Part shown: piece by piece, positions 42,915-52,401 of the stretch
How the letters are laid out: the number at the start of each line of letters is the position of its first letter
Numbering within the stretch: position 1 is the first letter of the stretch
NCBI GenBank assembly: GCA_964516135.1
Contig: CAZEWN010000016.1
Span: 1-64,000, forward strand
Source of the DNA: 34-65-8 sp964516135
GTDB taxonomy: Bacteria > Pseudomonadota > Alphaproteobacteria > Sphingomonadales > Sphingomonadaceae
Length of the DNA: 64,000 nt
Direction: 5' to 3'
Made by a program: the position numbers and the translations under genes
Notes under the pieces: model-generated
The model's database searches: none
The model's input: the letters and a program-made list of their open reading frames with translations, nothing else
Told to the model about the DNA's origin: nothing

Positions 42915-43678
42915 TGCGTATTCTCCTGACCAACGACGACGGCATCTTCGCCCCCGGCCTGACCGTGCTGGAGGAAATCGCGCGCCAATTTTCCGACGAC
43001 GTGTGGATCTGTTGCCCGCACGAGGAGCAATCGGGCATGGGCCATGCGTTGACCCTCAGCCGCCCGATCCGGATGCGGCGGCATGACGAGCGGCGCTTCT
43101 CCGTTTCCGGCACGCCGACCGATGCGGTGACGATGGGCCTTCGCAAGGTCTTGCCGGGGCCGCCCGACGTGATCCTGTCGGGCGTCAATCGCGGTGCGAA
43201 CCTGGCCGACGACATCACGTACTCTGGCACCGTCTCCGCCGCGATCGAGGGCGCGCTCGCCGGGGTGCGCTCGATCGCTCTGAGCCAGGTCTATGCGCGC
43301 GAGGGGATGGGCGACGAGGTGCCGTTCGACGCGGCGCGCGCGTGGGGCGCGAAAGTGCTCGGCCCGCTGCTTGACACGCCGTTGCCCAAGCGCACGCTGG
43401 TCAACGTCAATTTCCCCGCGCTGCCAGCGGGCGAGGTCAAGGGCATCCGCGCCGTGCGCCAGGGGTTCCATGACTATTCGCGCGGTTCGGTGGTCGAGGG
43501 GCGTGACCCGCGCGGTTACAAGTATTACTGGTTCGGTCTCGAAGCGATCGAGCACACGCTCGATCACGGCACCGATCTGGAAGCCATTGACGAGGGCTAC
43601 GTCGCATTGACCCCGTTGCAGCTCGACCTGACGCACCACGCCTCGCTCGGGGAATTGGGGGAGCGGTTCGCACGATGA
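42914..43678 (+). CDS. surE: 5'/3'-nucleotidase SurE
   Basis: The 254-residue metal-dependent nucleotide phosphatase has the N-terminal LLTNDDGIFAPG with Asp8 and Asp9 as metal ligands, the serine/asparagine of SGVNRGANLADDITYSGTVS, and normal length. It removes phosphate from nucleoside monophosphates, especially in stationary phase. The usual neighbour pcm (isoaspartyl methyltransferase) is missing between surE and the nlpD-like gene. Confidence 0.96.
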   Translation: MRILLTNDDGIFAPGLTVLEEIARQFSDDVWICCPHEEQSGMGHALTLSRPIRMRRHDERRFSVSGTPTDAVTMGLRKVLPGPPDVILSGVNRGANLADDITYSGTVSAAIEGALAGVRSIALSQVYAREGMGDEVPFDAARAWGAKVLGPLLDTPLPKRTLVNVNFPALPAGEVKGIRAVRQGFHDYSRGSVVEGRDPRGYKYYWFGLEAIEHTLDHGTDLEAIDEGYVALTPLQLDLTHHASLGELGERFAR

Positions 43679-44439
43679 AGCGGCTGGCGCTCCTCGCGAT
43701 TGCCGCGGTTCTGGTCGCCGCCGCCGACCCGGCAACCGAGACCGAGCATGTCGTGACGGCGGGTGAAACGCTGGGCGGCATTGCCAACCGTGCGGGGGTT
43801 CCGGCAGCCGTGATCGCAGCGGCCAACGGCCTTGCGGAACCCTGGTCGTTACGCGCGGGGCAAAGGCTCGTCATTCCGCGCCAGCGCAGCCATACCGTAA
43901 GGCAGGGCGATACGGGAATGACGATCGCACGGCGTTACGGCGTACCGTTCGACCAGATCGCGATTGCCAACGGCCTCGCCCCGCCCTACGCGATCCAGCC
44001 GGGCCAGCGTCTGATCATTCCCGCCGTGATCGCTGCGCCCGCAGCCCCGCCGCCCGCGCGAACCGAACCCTATTTCCGCTGGCCACACGATGGCCGGGTG
44101 CTGGCGGGCTTTTCCGCGAGCCATGATGGGATCGACATCGCCGCCAATCCGCTGGACATGGTACGCGCATCGGCCAGCGGCACCGTGGTGTTCGCGGGCG
44201 AGGAAAAAACCCGCTTTGGGCGCCAGGTGCTGGTCGACCACGGCAATGGCTGGCAGACTAGCTATGGCCACCTCGCCCGCGTGACCGTGACCAAGGGCGA
44301 CATCGTCAAGGCTGGTGAGCGGATCGGGCTGGCGGGCGACGCGGGCAAGGCGACCCGGACGGAACTGCATTTCGAAATCCGCAAGGACGGCCGCGATGTC
44401 GATCCGCTCACCAAATTGCCCCGGCGCGCGGCCGAATGA
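43675..44439 (+). CDS. NlpD-like LysM/M23 peptidoglycan hydrolase or activator
   Basis: A 254-residue exported protein with a signal peptide (MKRLALLAIAAVLVAAADP), two LysM domains (HVVTAGETLGGIANRAGVP; HTVRQGDTGMTIARRYGVP) and a C-terminal LytM/M23 domain. The metal-site motif SHDGIDIAANPLDMVRA keeps His and Asp, and ELHFEIRKDGRDVDP holds the last HxH-like position as LHFE. In E. coli NlpD activates AmiC at the septum; whether this copy is catalytic or an activator is not certain. It overlaps surE and the channel gene by four bases each. Confidence 0.88.
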   Translation: MKRLALLAIAAVLVAAADPATETEHVVTAGETLGGIANRAGVPAAVIAAANGLAEPWSLRAGQRLVIPRQRSHTVRQGDTGMTIARRYGVPFDQIAIANGLAPPYAIQPGQRLIIPAVIAAPAAPPPARTEPYFRWPHDGRVLAGFSASHDGIDIAANPLDMVRASASGTVVFAGEEKTRFGRQVLVDHGNGWQTSYGHLARVTVTKGDIVKAGERIGLAGDAGKATRTELHFEIRKDGRDVDPLTKLPRRAAE

Positions 44440-45491
44440 GCAGCGGCAAGCGGCGCATCCGCCCGACCAGGTTTCAGCCGCTGCGCCGTGCGGTCCGCCT
44501 GCCGGTATGGGGCGACGTATCGATCCGGCTGGGGTTGGCGCTGCTGCTGATATTCATCGTGGTAATGATCCATTGGTGGGATCGGGAAGGCCTGGTCGAC
44601 CACTACGATGGCCATGTCAGCTTTCTCGACGTGGTCTATTTCACCATGATCTCGATCACCACCACCGGGTTCGGGGACATCGCCCCAATCAGCGATCGGT
44701 CGCGACTGGTCGAGGCTGCGATCGTGACCCCGATCAGGATCGCGGTGCTCTTCATTTTCGTGGGCGCGGCCTATGACTTCATGATCAAGCGCGGCTGGGA
44801 GAAATGGCGCATGGCGCGTATCCAGAACAAACTGTCCGACCATATCGTGGTCCTGGGCTATGGCGTATCGGGATCGCAGGCGGTGGCCGAGCTGATCGAG
44901 CGCGGGACCGACGCGCATTGCATCGTCGTGGTCGATCCGGGCGACGAGCGGCTTGCCGATGCCGAACGGCTCGGCTGCAACGTCCTGGCGGGCGACGCGA
45001 CCCGCGATGACACGCTCAAGGCGGTGCGGATCGGTTCGGCGCGCAGCGTGCTTGTTTCCGCCGGGCGCGACGACACCTCGATCCTCATCGTGCTGACCGT
45101 GCGCCACCTTGCCCCAAATGTGCCGATCAGCGTGGTGGTGCGCGCGGATGACAACGAACTGCTGGCGCGCCAGGCCGGTGCCAACAATGTGATCAATCCC
45201 GTGCGCTTTACCGGACTGTTGCTGGCCGGCAGCGCGGAAGGCGCACATATCGCGGAATATCTCAACGATCTCGCATCGGTCTCTGGACGCGTGCAGTTGG
45301 TCGAACGGCCCGTCACGCCCGAGGAAGTGGGCCGATCCATCGACGACCTGATTTCCGGCGGGCGCGGCGTGCGCGTCTATCGGGATGGCCAGTCGATCGG
45401 ATACTGGGAACCCGGTTGCCGCAAGCTCCTGCCGGGCGACGTCGTGGTCGAGATCGTGCCGACCACCAACGGCAGCCCCGAGGCGCACTAG
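44436..45491 (+). CDS. Two-TM potassium channel with RCK/TrkA-N domain
   Basis: A 351-residue ion channel of the MthK/Kch type. It has a first helix (LGLALLLIFIVVMIHWWD), the pore loop with selectivity filter TTTGFGDIAP, a second helix, then a RCK N domain with Rossmann fold (IVVLGYGVSGSQAVAELIERG) and TrkA-C region. The GFGD filter (rather than GYGD) is within the accepted range for K+ channels. RCK domains gate in response to nucleotides or Ca2+. Overlap with nlpD and a 37-base gap to rimO suggest one transcript. Confidence 0.93.
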   Translation: MSSGKRRIRPTRFQPLRRAVRLPVWGDVSIRLGLALLLIFIVVMIHWWDREGLVDHYDGHVSFLDVVYFTMISITTTGFGDIAPISDRSRLVEAAIVTPIRIAVLFIFVGAAYDFMIKRGWEKWRMARIQNKLSDHIVVLGYGVSGSQAVAELIERGTDAHCIVVVDPGDERLADAERLGCNVLAGDATRDDTLKAVRIGSARSVLVSAGRDDTSILIVLTVRHLAPNVPISVVVRADDNELLARQAGANNVINPVRFTGLLLAGSAEGAHIAEYLNDLASVSGRVQLVERPVTPEEVGRSIDDLISGGRGVRVYRDGQSIGYWEPGCRKLLPGDVVVEIVPTTNGSPEAH

Positions 45492-45528
45492 CGCTAACCC
45501 GGCCACGGGTGTAAGGGGCCGCCCGATC

Positions 45529-46911
45529 ATGGCCACCACCCCCACCGTTCTCCCCGACCAGAAGAAGGTCGGCATGGTCAGCCTCGGCTGCCCCAAGGCG
45601 CTCGTCGATTCGGAGCGTATCCTCACCCGCCTGCGTGCGGATGGCTATGCCATGAGCCCCGATTATGCCGGGGCCGACGTGGTGCTGGTCAACACGTGCG
45701 GGTTCCTCGACAGCGCCAAGGAGGAAAGCCTGGCAGCGATCGGCGAGGCGATTGCCGAAAACGGCCGCGTGATCGTGACCGGCTGCATGGGCGAGGATGC
45801 CGAGAGCATCCGGCGCGTACACCCGCAGGTGCTCGCCGTCACCGGCGCGCACCAATACGAGGCGGTGGTCGAGGCGGTGCACGAGGCCGCGCCGCCCAGC
45901 CAAGGCCCGTTTGTCGACCTGATCCCGCAGCCCGACATCAAGCTGACCCCGCGTCACTACAGCTACCTGAAGATTTCCGAAGGCTGCAATCACGCCTGCG
46001 CCTTCTGCATCATCCCGCAACTGCGCGGGAAGCTCGCCAGTCGGCGGATCGACGCGGTTCTGCGCGAGGCGGAAAAGCTGGTCGCCGCGGGCACGCGCGA
46101 GCTGCTGGTCATCAGCCAGGACACCAGCGCCTATGGCGTCGATATCCGCCACGAAGAGCGCATGTGGAAGGACCATCCGGTCCGCGCGCACATGACGGAT
46201 CTGGCCCGCGAGCTGGGCGCATTGCGCACGCCGGAAGGCGCGCCGCCGTGGGTGCGGCTTCACTACGTCTACCCCTACCCCCACGTCGACGCGGTGATCC
46301 CGTTGATGGCCGACGGGCTGCTGACGCCGTACCTCGACATCCCGTTCCAGCACGCCGCGCCCAAGGTGCTGCGCGCGATGAAGCGGCCCGCGAACGAAGC
46401 CAGGGTGCTCGAGCGCATTCGGAACTGGCGCAGGATCGCGCCCGACCTGACCATTCGGTCAAGCTTCGTGGTCGGCTTCCCCGGCGAGACCGAGGAGGAC
46501 TTCCAGTACCTGCTTGATTGGCTGGAAGAGGCCCAACTCGACCGCGTCGGTGCGTTCCGGTTCGAACCTGTCGAGGGCGCCGCTGCTAACCTCCTGCCCG
46601 ATCCGGTGCCCGAAGCGGTCAAGGAAGAGCGCTACGCCCGGATTATGGAAGTCACCGAGCGGATCAGCGCCGCCAAACTCGCGGCGAAGATCGGTCGCGT
46701 CCTGCCAGTGATCATCGACGAGGTTGGCGCGCCCGACGACGATGGCGACCGCGGCGCAACCGGACGCAGCCAAGCCGACGCGCCAGAGATCGACGGGCAG
46801 GTGTTCCTCCGCGATGTGGATGCCGACCTGGAGCCCGGCGACGTGATCGACGTGCTGGTCGAAGATGCCGACGCGCACGATCTTTACGCGGTGCCGGCCG
46901 CCTTGCGCTGA
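45529..46911 (+). CDS. rimO: Ribosomal protein S12 methylthiotransferase RimO
   Basis: The 460-residue radical-SAM enzyme adds a methylthio group to Asp of S12. It has an N-terminal UPF0004 domain with cysteines (SLGCPKALVDSE, VNTCGFLDSA, VTGCMGE), the radical-SAM cluster CNHACAFC, and a C-terminal TRAM domain. Start at 45529 (MATTPTVLPDQKKVGMVSLG) is used; upstream frame overlaps the channel gene. It is the last gene of the serS run. Confidence 0.96.
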   Translation: MATTPTVLPDQKKVGMVSLGCPKALVDSERILTRLRADGYAMSPDYAGADVVLVNTCGFLDSAKEESLAAIGEAIAENGRVIVTGCMGEDAESIRRVHPQVLAVTGAHQYEAVVEAVHEAAPPSQGPFVDLIPQPDIKLTPRHYSYLKISEGCNHACAFCIIPQLRGKLASRRIDAVLREAEKLVAAGTRELLVISQDTSAYGVDIRHEERMWKDHPVRAHMTDLARELGALRTPEGAPPWVRLHYVYPYPHVDAVIPLMADGLLTPYLDIPFQHAAPKVLRAMKRPANEARVLERIRNWRRIAPDLTIRSSFVVGFPGETEEDFQYLLDWLEEAQLDRVGAFRFEPVEGAAANLLPDPVPEAVKEERYARIMEVTERISAAKLAAKIGRVLPVIIDEVGAPDDDGDRGATGRSQADAPEIDGQVFLRDVDADLEPGDVIDVLVEDADAHDLYAVPAALR

Positions 46912-47124
46912 CGACCCGGTCGGCGCGGCGGCACTCGCGACCGCTTTATCGGCCAGCCCGTAACCCGCGCCGCGCATTGAACGCCGCCACGCGTGGCGAG
47001 AACCGCGCGCGATTTTCATGCCTGCGATCATCGAAGTGATTTGCGCCCGGACGCGGCCTCGGGCTCTTTCCCGACATGGAGTGGCCGCCGCACGTCCCGT
47101 GCCGCGGCGCGAGGGACCAAGCCG

Positions 47125-47775
47125 ATGATCATCGATGCCGTATACGATTTCCTGTGCCCGTGGTGCCTGGTCGGCAAGCGACACATGGACTTGGCCATCG
47201 CACAGGAGCAGCCGGAGGACCTCCAACTACGCTGGCGGCAGTTCATGCTCTATCCGCATTTTGACCGCGGCGGGCACGATTTCCTGGAATTCTTCCGGAG
47301 CAAGTACGGCGAAACCTTGCGGGTGCCGATGTGGGATCGGATCCGTGCCGTCGCGGAGCCGATTGGCGTCAACTTCGCGTTCGAGAAGATGACGCGGGGC
47401 CCTGCCAGCCTCGATGGCCACCGGTTGGTCCGCTGGGCTGAAGCCCGCACGCCGGGCATATCGGGCGCATTGATCGAGGACATCAGCACCAGTTTCTACG
47501 AACGCGCGCAGGTGATCGACAACGATTTCCTGGTGGCGTTGGCCGAACGCCACGGGCTCGATCCGGTTGCCGCGCGCGCGCATCTGGAGAGCGACGCCGA
47601 CGTGGAGGAGCCCTTCGCGGAGACCGACCACTGGCGGGCGCAGGGTGTCACATCGATGCCGCATTATATCCTGACTTTTGCCGACGGGCACCGCGAGGTG
47701 ATCAATCAGACGTCGATCGAGGTTTTCGCGGACGCGCTGCGCCGCGATCGCGCCATGGCGGCCAGCGCCGCGTGA
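47125..47775 (+). CDS. DsbA-family (FrnE-like) thiol oxidoreductase
   Basis: A 216-residue cytoplasmic thioredoxin-fold protein with CPWC at residues 11-14 (IDAVYDFLCPWCLVGKRHMD) and the helical insert typical of FrnE/DsbA-like proteins. The cis-proline motif follows in VTSMPHYILTFADG. Members with no signal peptide act as disulfide isomerases or glutathione-dependent isomerases in aromatic catabolism. ATG at 47125 has GAGGGA upstream. It overlaps the MFS gene (GTGA) and so belongs to the catabolic cluster by position; its role there is inference. Confidence 0.84.
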   Translation: MIIDAVYDFLCPWCLVGKRHMDLAIAQEQPEDLQLRWRQFMLYPHFDRGGHDFLEFFRSKYGETLRVPMWDRIRAVAEPIGVNFAFEKMTRGPASLDGHRLVRWAEARTPGISGALIEDISTSFYERAQVIDNDFLVALAERHGLDPVAARAHLESDADVEEPFAETDHWRAQGVTSMPHYILTFADGHREVINQTSIEVFADALRRDRAMAASAA

Positions 47776-49091
47776 GCGATCCGCGCGAAGAGGGCGGCCA
47801 GGACGACTGGCCCCGCCCCGCCATCGCCTGGAGCACCGTCGGGGTCCTGCTGGTCGTCTACGTCTTCTCGTTCGCCGATCGCCAGATCCTATCGCTGCTG
47901 GTCGCCCCGGTTAAGGCCGACCTGAACATTTCAGACACCCAGTTCAGCCTGCTGTCGGGCCTCGCTTTCGCGCTGTTCTATACCGTGCTCGGGGTGCCAT
48001 TTGGCCGACTGGCGGATCGCATGAGCCGCCGCGCGTTGATATCGGCAGGCGCCTTCCTTTGGTCGCTGATGACCATGGTGTCGGGCCTGACGCACACTTA
48101 CTGGCAACTGTTCGCTGCCCGCGTCGGGGTGGGCGTGGGCGAGGCGGCGCTTGGCCCGGCCGCGTTTTCAATGCTGAGCGACCTGTTCCCACCCGAAAAG
48201 CGCGCCCGCGCCTTCAGTGTGTACAGCCTGGGCATCTATATCGGCGCGGGGCTGGCATTCGGCTTGGGCGGGATCATCGCCGGCTCGATCGCCGCCAATC
48301 CCCGCACTGTGTTGCCCGTGGTGGGTGAAGTGGCGTCGTGGCAGGCGGTGTTCTTCATCATCGGCGGGCCGGGCCTGCTGCTGCCGCTGCTGATGTTCAT
48401 GCTGCCCGAGCCCGCACGGCGCGGACCGCGTATCGCCGAACCGCTCGCACTGGGCGACGCGGCACGGTGGGTATGGCAGCGGCGGCGGCTGTTCGGCCCC
48501 TATTTCATCGGGTTCGGGGTGATGGTGCTCTACGGGTTTGCCGTACTGGCATGGGCACCCGAACTGTTTCGCCGCATCCACGGGATGGACATCCGCGAGG
48601 TCGGAACGACGATCGGCTTGACAATGGCGTTCGCGGGCAGCGCGGGCGTGTTGGCCGGCGGCTATTACACCGACCGCCTGCGGCAGCGGGGCAAAGCGGA
48701 TTCGGCGCTGATCGCGGGCATCGTGTCGGCGCTCGCGGGCATCATTCCGGGCGTGCTGTTTCCCCTGGTGGCGGCGCCGGGCCTGGCGCTGGCCCTGCTC
48801 GCGGCAGTGTTCTTCACCGGCGCATTCGCGTCAGGCGCGGCGCCCGCCGCGCTCGGGCTCGTTACGCCGAACGAGATGCGCGGACAGGTCAGCGCGCTTT
48901 ACCTCTTGGCGATTAACGTGCTCGGCATTGCGCTTGGGCCGACGGTCCCCGCGCTGCTGACCGATTTCGCGTTCGCCGATGAGATGCGGTTGGGCTGGTC
49001 GCTATCGGTCACCGCGCTGGCCACTGGCGCGATCGCGACCTGGCTGCTGATCCGCGCACGACCCGAATTCATGAGGGCATGCGCGGTCTGA
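47772..49091 (+). CDS. MFS transporter, spinster-like
   Basis: A 439-residue permease with twelve hydrophobic helices. It opens with a GTG start overlapping the DsbA-like stop, and has the MFS A motif in GVPFGRLADRMSRRALIS and a helix-5 PxG-like region (VGVGEAALGPAAFSMLSDLFPP). This subgroup (spinster-type) is common in sphingomonad aromatic catabolic clusters, where it is thought to import acids or export products. The following monooxygenase gene starts 60 bases later. Confidence 0.9.
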   Translation: MSDPREEGGQDDWPRPAIAWSTVGVLLVVYVFSFADRQILSLLVAPVKADLNISDTQFSLLSGLAFALFYTVLGVPFGRLADRMSRRALISAGAFLWSLMTMVSGLTHTYWQLFAARVGVGVGEAALGPAAFSMLSDLFPPEKRARAFSVYSLGIYIGAGLAFGLGGIIAGSIAANPRTVLPVVGEVASWQAVFFIIGGPGLLLPLLMFMLPEPARRGPRIAEPLALGDAARWVWQRRRLFGPYFIGFGVMVLYGFAVLAWAPELFRRIHGMDIREVGTTIGLTMAFAGSAGVLAGGYYTDRLRQRGKADSALIAGIVSALAGIIPGVLFPLVAAPGLALALLAAVFFTGAFASGAAPAALGLVTPNEMRGQVSALYLLAINVLGIALGPTVPALLTDFAFADEMRLGWSLSVTALATGAIATWLLIRARPEFMRACAV

Positions 49092-49151
49092 ACGGGCGGC
49101 GCGCTGCTCGCCCAGGTATTGCCCGGGGGTTATGAAGGACGATAGTAACCG

Positions 49152-51449
49152 ATGCGGATAGCGTGCCTGGGCGGAGGTCCGGCGGGCCTCTATTTCGCGA
49201 TCGCGATGAAACTGCGCGACCCGGCGCACCATGTCGATGTATTCGAGCGCAACCGGGCCGGTGACACGTTCGGATGGGGCGTCGTATTTTCCGACCAGAC
49301 GCTCGAAAACCTTACCGCCACCGATCCGGTGAGCGCCCGCACGATCGCCGAAGGCTTCGCGCATTGGGACGATATCGCGGTGACCAAGGATGGCCACACC
49401 GTCACGTCCGGCGGGCACGGTTTCATCGGTATCGGGCGCAAACGCCTGCTCCAGATCCTGCAGGCGCGCGCGGCGGAGCTTGGCGTCGCAATGCATTTCG
49501 AAACGGAGTTTTCCAGCGACCTGGCCGAATATGCCGACTACGACCTCGTCGTCGCGGCAGACGGGGTCAACAGCGCGGTCCGCGGCCGTTACCAAGATCG
49601 CTTCGCGGTCGATATCGACGTGCGCCGCAACAAGTTCATGTGGCTGGGCACGCGCCAGCAATTCGACGCTTTCGCCTTTATTTTCGAGCATACGCCGCAC
49701 GGCTGGATGTGGGCACATGCCTATCGTTTCGATGGCGAAACATCGACCTTCATCGTCGAATGCAGCCCGGAGACCTGGGAGGCGGCCGGGTTCGAGCAAA
49801 TGGACCAGGCACAAGCAATCGCTGCGCTCGAGCGGATTTTCGCCGCGCACCTGGGCGGCCATCCGCTGATGTCCAACGCGGCACACCTGCGCGGATCGGC
49901 GAGCTGGATCAACTTCCGCCGCGTGTTGTGCCACAGCTGGTCGTTCGACAACGTCGTCTTGCTGGGCGACGCCGCGCACACCGCGCACTTCTCGATAGGT
50001 TCCGGAACCAAGCTGGCGCTGGAAGACGCAATCAAGCTGGCCGAAGTGCTCGACCGTCCGGGACTTGACCAACGCCCCGCGCTGACCGCCGCACTCTTGG
50101 AATACGAGGAGGAACGGCGCACTGCGGTTCTCCGGATCCAGAACGCCGCGCGCAATTCCACCGAATGGTTCGAAACGCTGGACCGCTATCTCGATTTTGC
50201 GCCCGAACAGTTCGCCTATTCATTGCTGACACGCAGCCAGCGCGTGAGTCACGACAACTTGCGCCTGCGCGATCCGGCATGGCTGGCAAGCGCGGAGGCG
50301 TGGTTCTGGACTGGCGACGACGCCGCCAGCCAGCCGATCTTCGCGCCGCTGCGACTGGGCGAAATGGAGCTCGCCAATCGCCTCGTCATGGCCCCGATGC
50401 TGACCTACCGAGCGGAATCCGATGGGACGGCGAACGACTTCCATTTCGCGCACTACACGGCGCGCGCGCTGGGGGGCACGGGACTGATCATGACCGAGAT
50501 GTTGGCCATATCCCCGGAGGGCCGCGCAACGCCCGCCTGCCCCGGGTTGTGGGACGAGGCGCAAATCGCGCAGTGGCGCCGGATCAACGACTTCATCAAT
50601 GCCAACAGCGCTTCGCGTACCTGCGCGCAAATCGGCCACGCCGGGGCTCGCGCCGCATGCCGTGTGCCAGGGGGTGCGGTGGGGTATGACGAGCCGCTGG
50701 CGCAGCCATGGCCGATCGTGTCGGCTTCGCCCCACCCCTGGCGCGCCGGCGGGACCGTACCAACCGAGCTGGACGAGCAGGGGATCGACCGCCTGGTGGC
50801 GGACTTCGTGGCCGCGACCGAGCGCGCGGCACGGGCGGGATTCGACATGCTGGAGATCCACGCCGGGCACGGCTTCCTGCTGTCGAGCTTCATCACACCA
50901 GTCATGAACCGACGCGCGGACCGGTTTGGCGGCACGCTCGCCAACCGCATGGCGGTGCCGCTGCGCGTGGTCGCGGCGGTGCGTGCCGCCTGGCCGGTCG
51001 AGCGCCCGCTCGCTGTGCGGATTTCCGCGACCGATTGGTGCGGGGACGATGGCATCCAGCCCGCCGACGCAGTGGAAATCGCACGCCTGTTCAAGGCAGT
51101 GGGTGCCGACCTGGTCGATGTTTCCGCCGGCGAAACCGCGCCGGACGCGCGGCCGGTCTATGGCCGCATGTTCCAGACCCCGTTTGCCGATCGTATCCGC
51201 AACGAGGCGCGCATACCAGTGATCGCGGTCGGTAATATCGAGGATGCGGACCAGGCCAACTCCATCTTGCTGGCAGGGCGCGCCGACTTGATCGGTATCG
51301 GCCGCCCGCACCTCGCCAACCCGATGCTGGCGCTCCACATGGCAGCGCGCGCGGGATTTTCCGGCCATGGCGTACCCGCGCCGTATCGCCTCGGATTCGA
51401 TCAGATGGTCCGGGCGCAACGCAAGGCGGCGGAGCAACTTCAGGCATGA
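49152..51449 (+). CDS. Fused flavin monooxygenase / old-yellow-enzyme acting on an aryl-CoA
   Basis: A 765-residue fusion. The N-terminal half is a PHBH-type FAD monooxygenase: LGGGPAGLYFAIAMKL (1-25), DG motif LVVAADGVNSAVR, GD motif LLGDAAHTAHFSIGSGTK. From about residue 390 it is an old-yellow-enzyme barrel (APLRLGEMELANRLVMAPML, EIHAGHGFLLSSFITPVMN, RADRFGGTLANR). This is the architecture of 2-aminobenzoyl-CoA monooxygenase/reductase (Azoarcus evansii) and of proteins annotated salicylyl-CoA 5-hydroxylase. It would oxygenate, and perhaps partly reduce, a ring of an aryl-CoA at the position para to an amino or hydroxyl group. The substrate cannot be decided here. Overlaps the thioesterase by four bases. 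Confidence 0.87.
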   Translation: MRIACLGGGPAGLYFAIAMKLRDPAHHVDVFERNRAGDTFGWGVVFSDQTLENLTATDPVSARTIAEGFAHWDDIAVTKDGHTVTSGGHGFIGIGRKRLLQILQARAAELGVAMHFETEFSSDLAEYADYDLVVAADGVNSAVRGRYQDRFAVDIDVRRNKFMWLGTRQQFDAFAFIFEHTPHGWMWAHAYRFDGETSTFIVECSPETWEAAGFEQMDQAQAIAALERIFAAHLGGHPLMSNAAHLRGSASWINFRRVLCHSWSFDNVVLLGDAAHTAHFSIGSGTKLALEDAIKLAEVLDRPGLDQRPALTAALLEYEEERRTAVLRIQNAARNSTEWFETLDRYLDFAPEQFAYSLLTRSQRVSHDNLRLRDPAWLASAEAWFWTGDDAASQPIFAPLRLGEMELANRLVMAPMLTYRAESDGTANDFHFAHYTARALGGTGLIMTEMLAISPEGRATPACPGLWDEAQIAQWRRINDFINANSASRTCAQIGHAGARAACRVPGGAVGYDEPLAQPWPIVSASPHPWRAGGTVPTELDEQGIDRLVADFVAATERAARAGFDMLEIHAGHGFLLSSFITPVMNRRADRFGGTLANRMAVPLRVVAAVRAAWPVERPLAVRISATDWCGDDGIQPADAVEIARLFKAVGADLVDVSAGETAPDARPVYGRMFQTPFADRIRNEARIPVIAVGNIEDADQANSILLAGRADLIGIGRPHLANPMLALHMAARAGFSGHGVPAPYRLGFDQMVRAQRKAAEQLQA

Positions 51450-51859
51450 CCTTGCCGTTCGTTCACCACACCAGGGTCCGCTTCGCCCACGTCGATGGCG
51501 CGGGGATAGTGTTTTATCCGCGCTGGTTCGAGATGCTGAACGAAGCGATGGAGGAATGGTTCGCCGGTCCGCTCGGCCGCGACTTCCACGCCCTGCACAT
51601 CGAGGACCGCATCGGCACGCCGACGGTACGGCTGGAGTGCGATTTCGCGCACCCGGGGATGCTCGGCGACCGGATCGACATCGCGCTGGCGCCCGAGCGG
51701 GTGGGGACAAGCAGTTGCTCGCTGCGCTTCACATTCGGGCGCGGGGATGAGACGCTGCTGTCAGGCCTTGCCATCCTGGTTTGCATGGACCTCGAGACGC
51801 AGCGCAGCAGGCCCTGGCCCGACTCCATCGGCGCGGCGATGCGCGCGGCGCTCGCCTAA
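51446..51859 (+). CDS. Aryl-CoA thioesterase, 4-hydroxybenzoyl-CoA thioesterase type
   Basis: A 137-residue single-hotdog thioesterase. The catalytic region FAHVDGAGIVFYPRWFEML places Asp17 exactly where Pseudomonas 4-hydroxybenzoyl-CoA thioesterase has its nucleophile. Length fits that family. Its four-base overlap with the fused monooxygenase suggests that the oxygenated CoA ester is freed as an acid (for example gentisyl-CoA to gentisate, or amino analogue), rather than being only a housekeeping activity. Converges with the cytochrome b561 gene with a four-base overlap. Confidence 0.88.
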   Translation: MTLPFVHHTRVRFAHVDGAGIVFYPRWFEMLNEAMEEWFAGPLGRDFHALHIEDRIGTPTVRLECDFAHPGMLGDRIDIALAPERVGTSSCSLRFTFGRGDETLLSGLAILVCMDLETQRSRPWPDSIGAAMRAALA

Positions 51860-52401
51860 TCCGGCCCTCCCCCACTGAACCACATCCGGCCCGCCAGCCC
51901 GTCCCGCCGCACGAGATGATACATCCAGCCCACGACATGAAGGGCGAGTACCGCCAATAAAACGCCGGAAAACAGTGCATGACCGGCATAAGGCGCGATG
52001 CCCGACCAATCCGTCGGCAGGCGCACCGCTTCGCCGCCCAGCAGCGGCAGGATCCCTGCTAGCTGCGCCGTCCCCAGCCCCGTCATCACCATCGCCAGGA
52101 CAAGCACGTACAGCAGGCCGTGACTTAACGCCGTGATCCATCGCAGCGGCCCGGCCGCATGGGCGGGCGCCGGCCGCGGTTTGGCGAGGCGAACCGTAAT
52201 CCGCGCCAGCATGAGCACGAGGATCGCGATTCCGCCGAGCATATGCCACCGCAGCACCGCTGCCTTGCCCGCATCGGCATTGTCCATGCCGTCGAGTACC
52301 AGCATGCCCACAGCCAGGTTGCCGACGATAAGGACGGCAATCAGCCAATGCAGCACCACCAGCGCGGGGTGGTAGCGTCCGACCTTCGGGTTCGCGCGCA
52401 T
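51856..52401 (-). CDS. Cytochrome b561 family protein
   Basis: A 181-residue membrane protein with four helices and the usual haem-ligand histidines (VLHWLIAVLIVG, WHMLGGIAIL, SHGLLYVLVLA, LHVVGWMYHLVRR). It transfers electrons in the inner membrane, often from quinol to periplasmic partners, or quenches superoxide. Start at 52401 (MRANPKVGRYHPA) overlaps the TonB-receptor stop by one base, so the two are cotranscribed; a functional tie to the receptor is not obvious. Confidence 0.88.
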   Translation of the reverse strand: MRANPKVGRYHPALVVLHWLIAVLIVGNLAVGMLVLDGMDNADAGKAAVLRWHMLGGIAILVLMLARITVRLAKPRPAPAHAAGPLRWITALSHGLLYVLVLAMVMTGLGTAQLAGILPLLGGEAVRLPTDWSGIAPYAGHALFSGVLLAVLALHVVGWMYHLVRRDGLAGRMWFSGGGPD

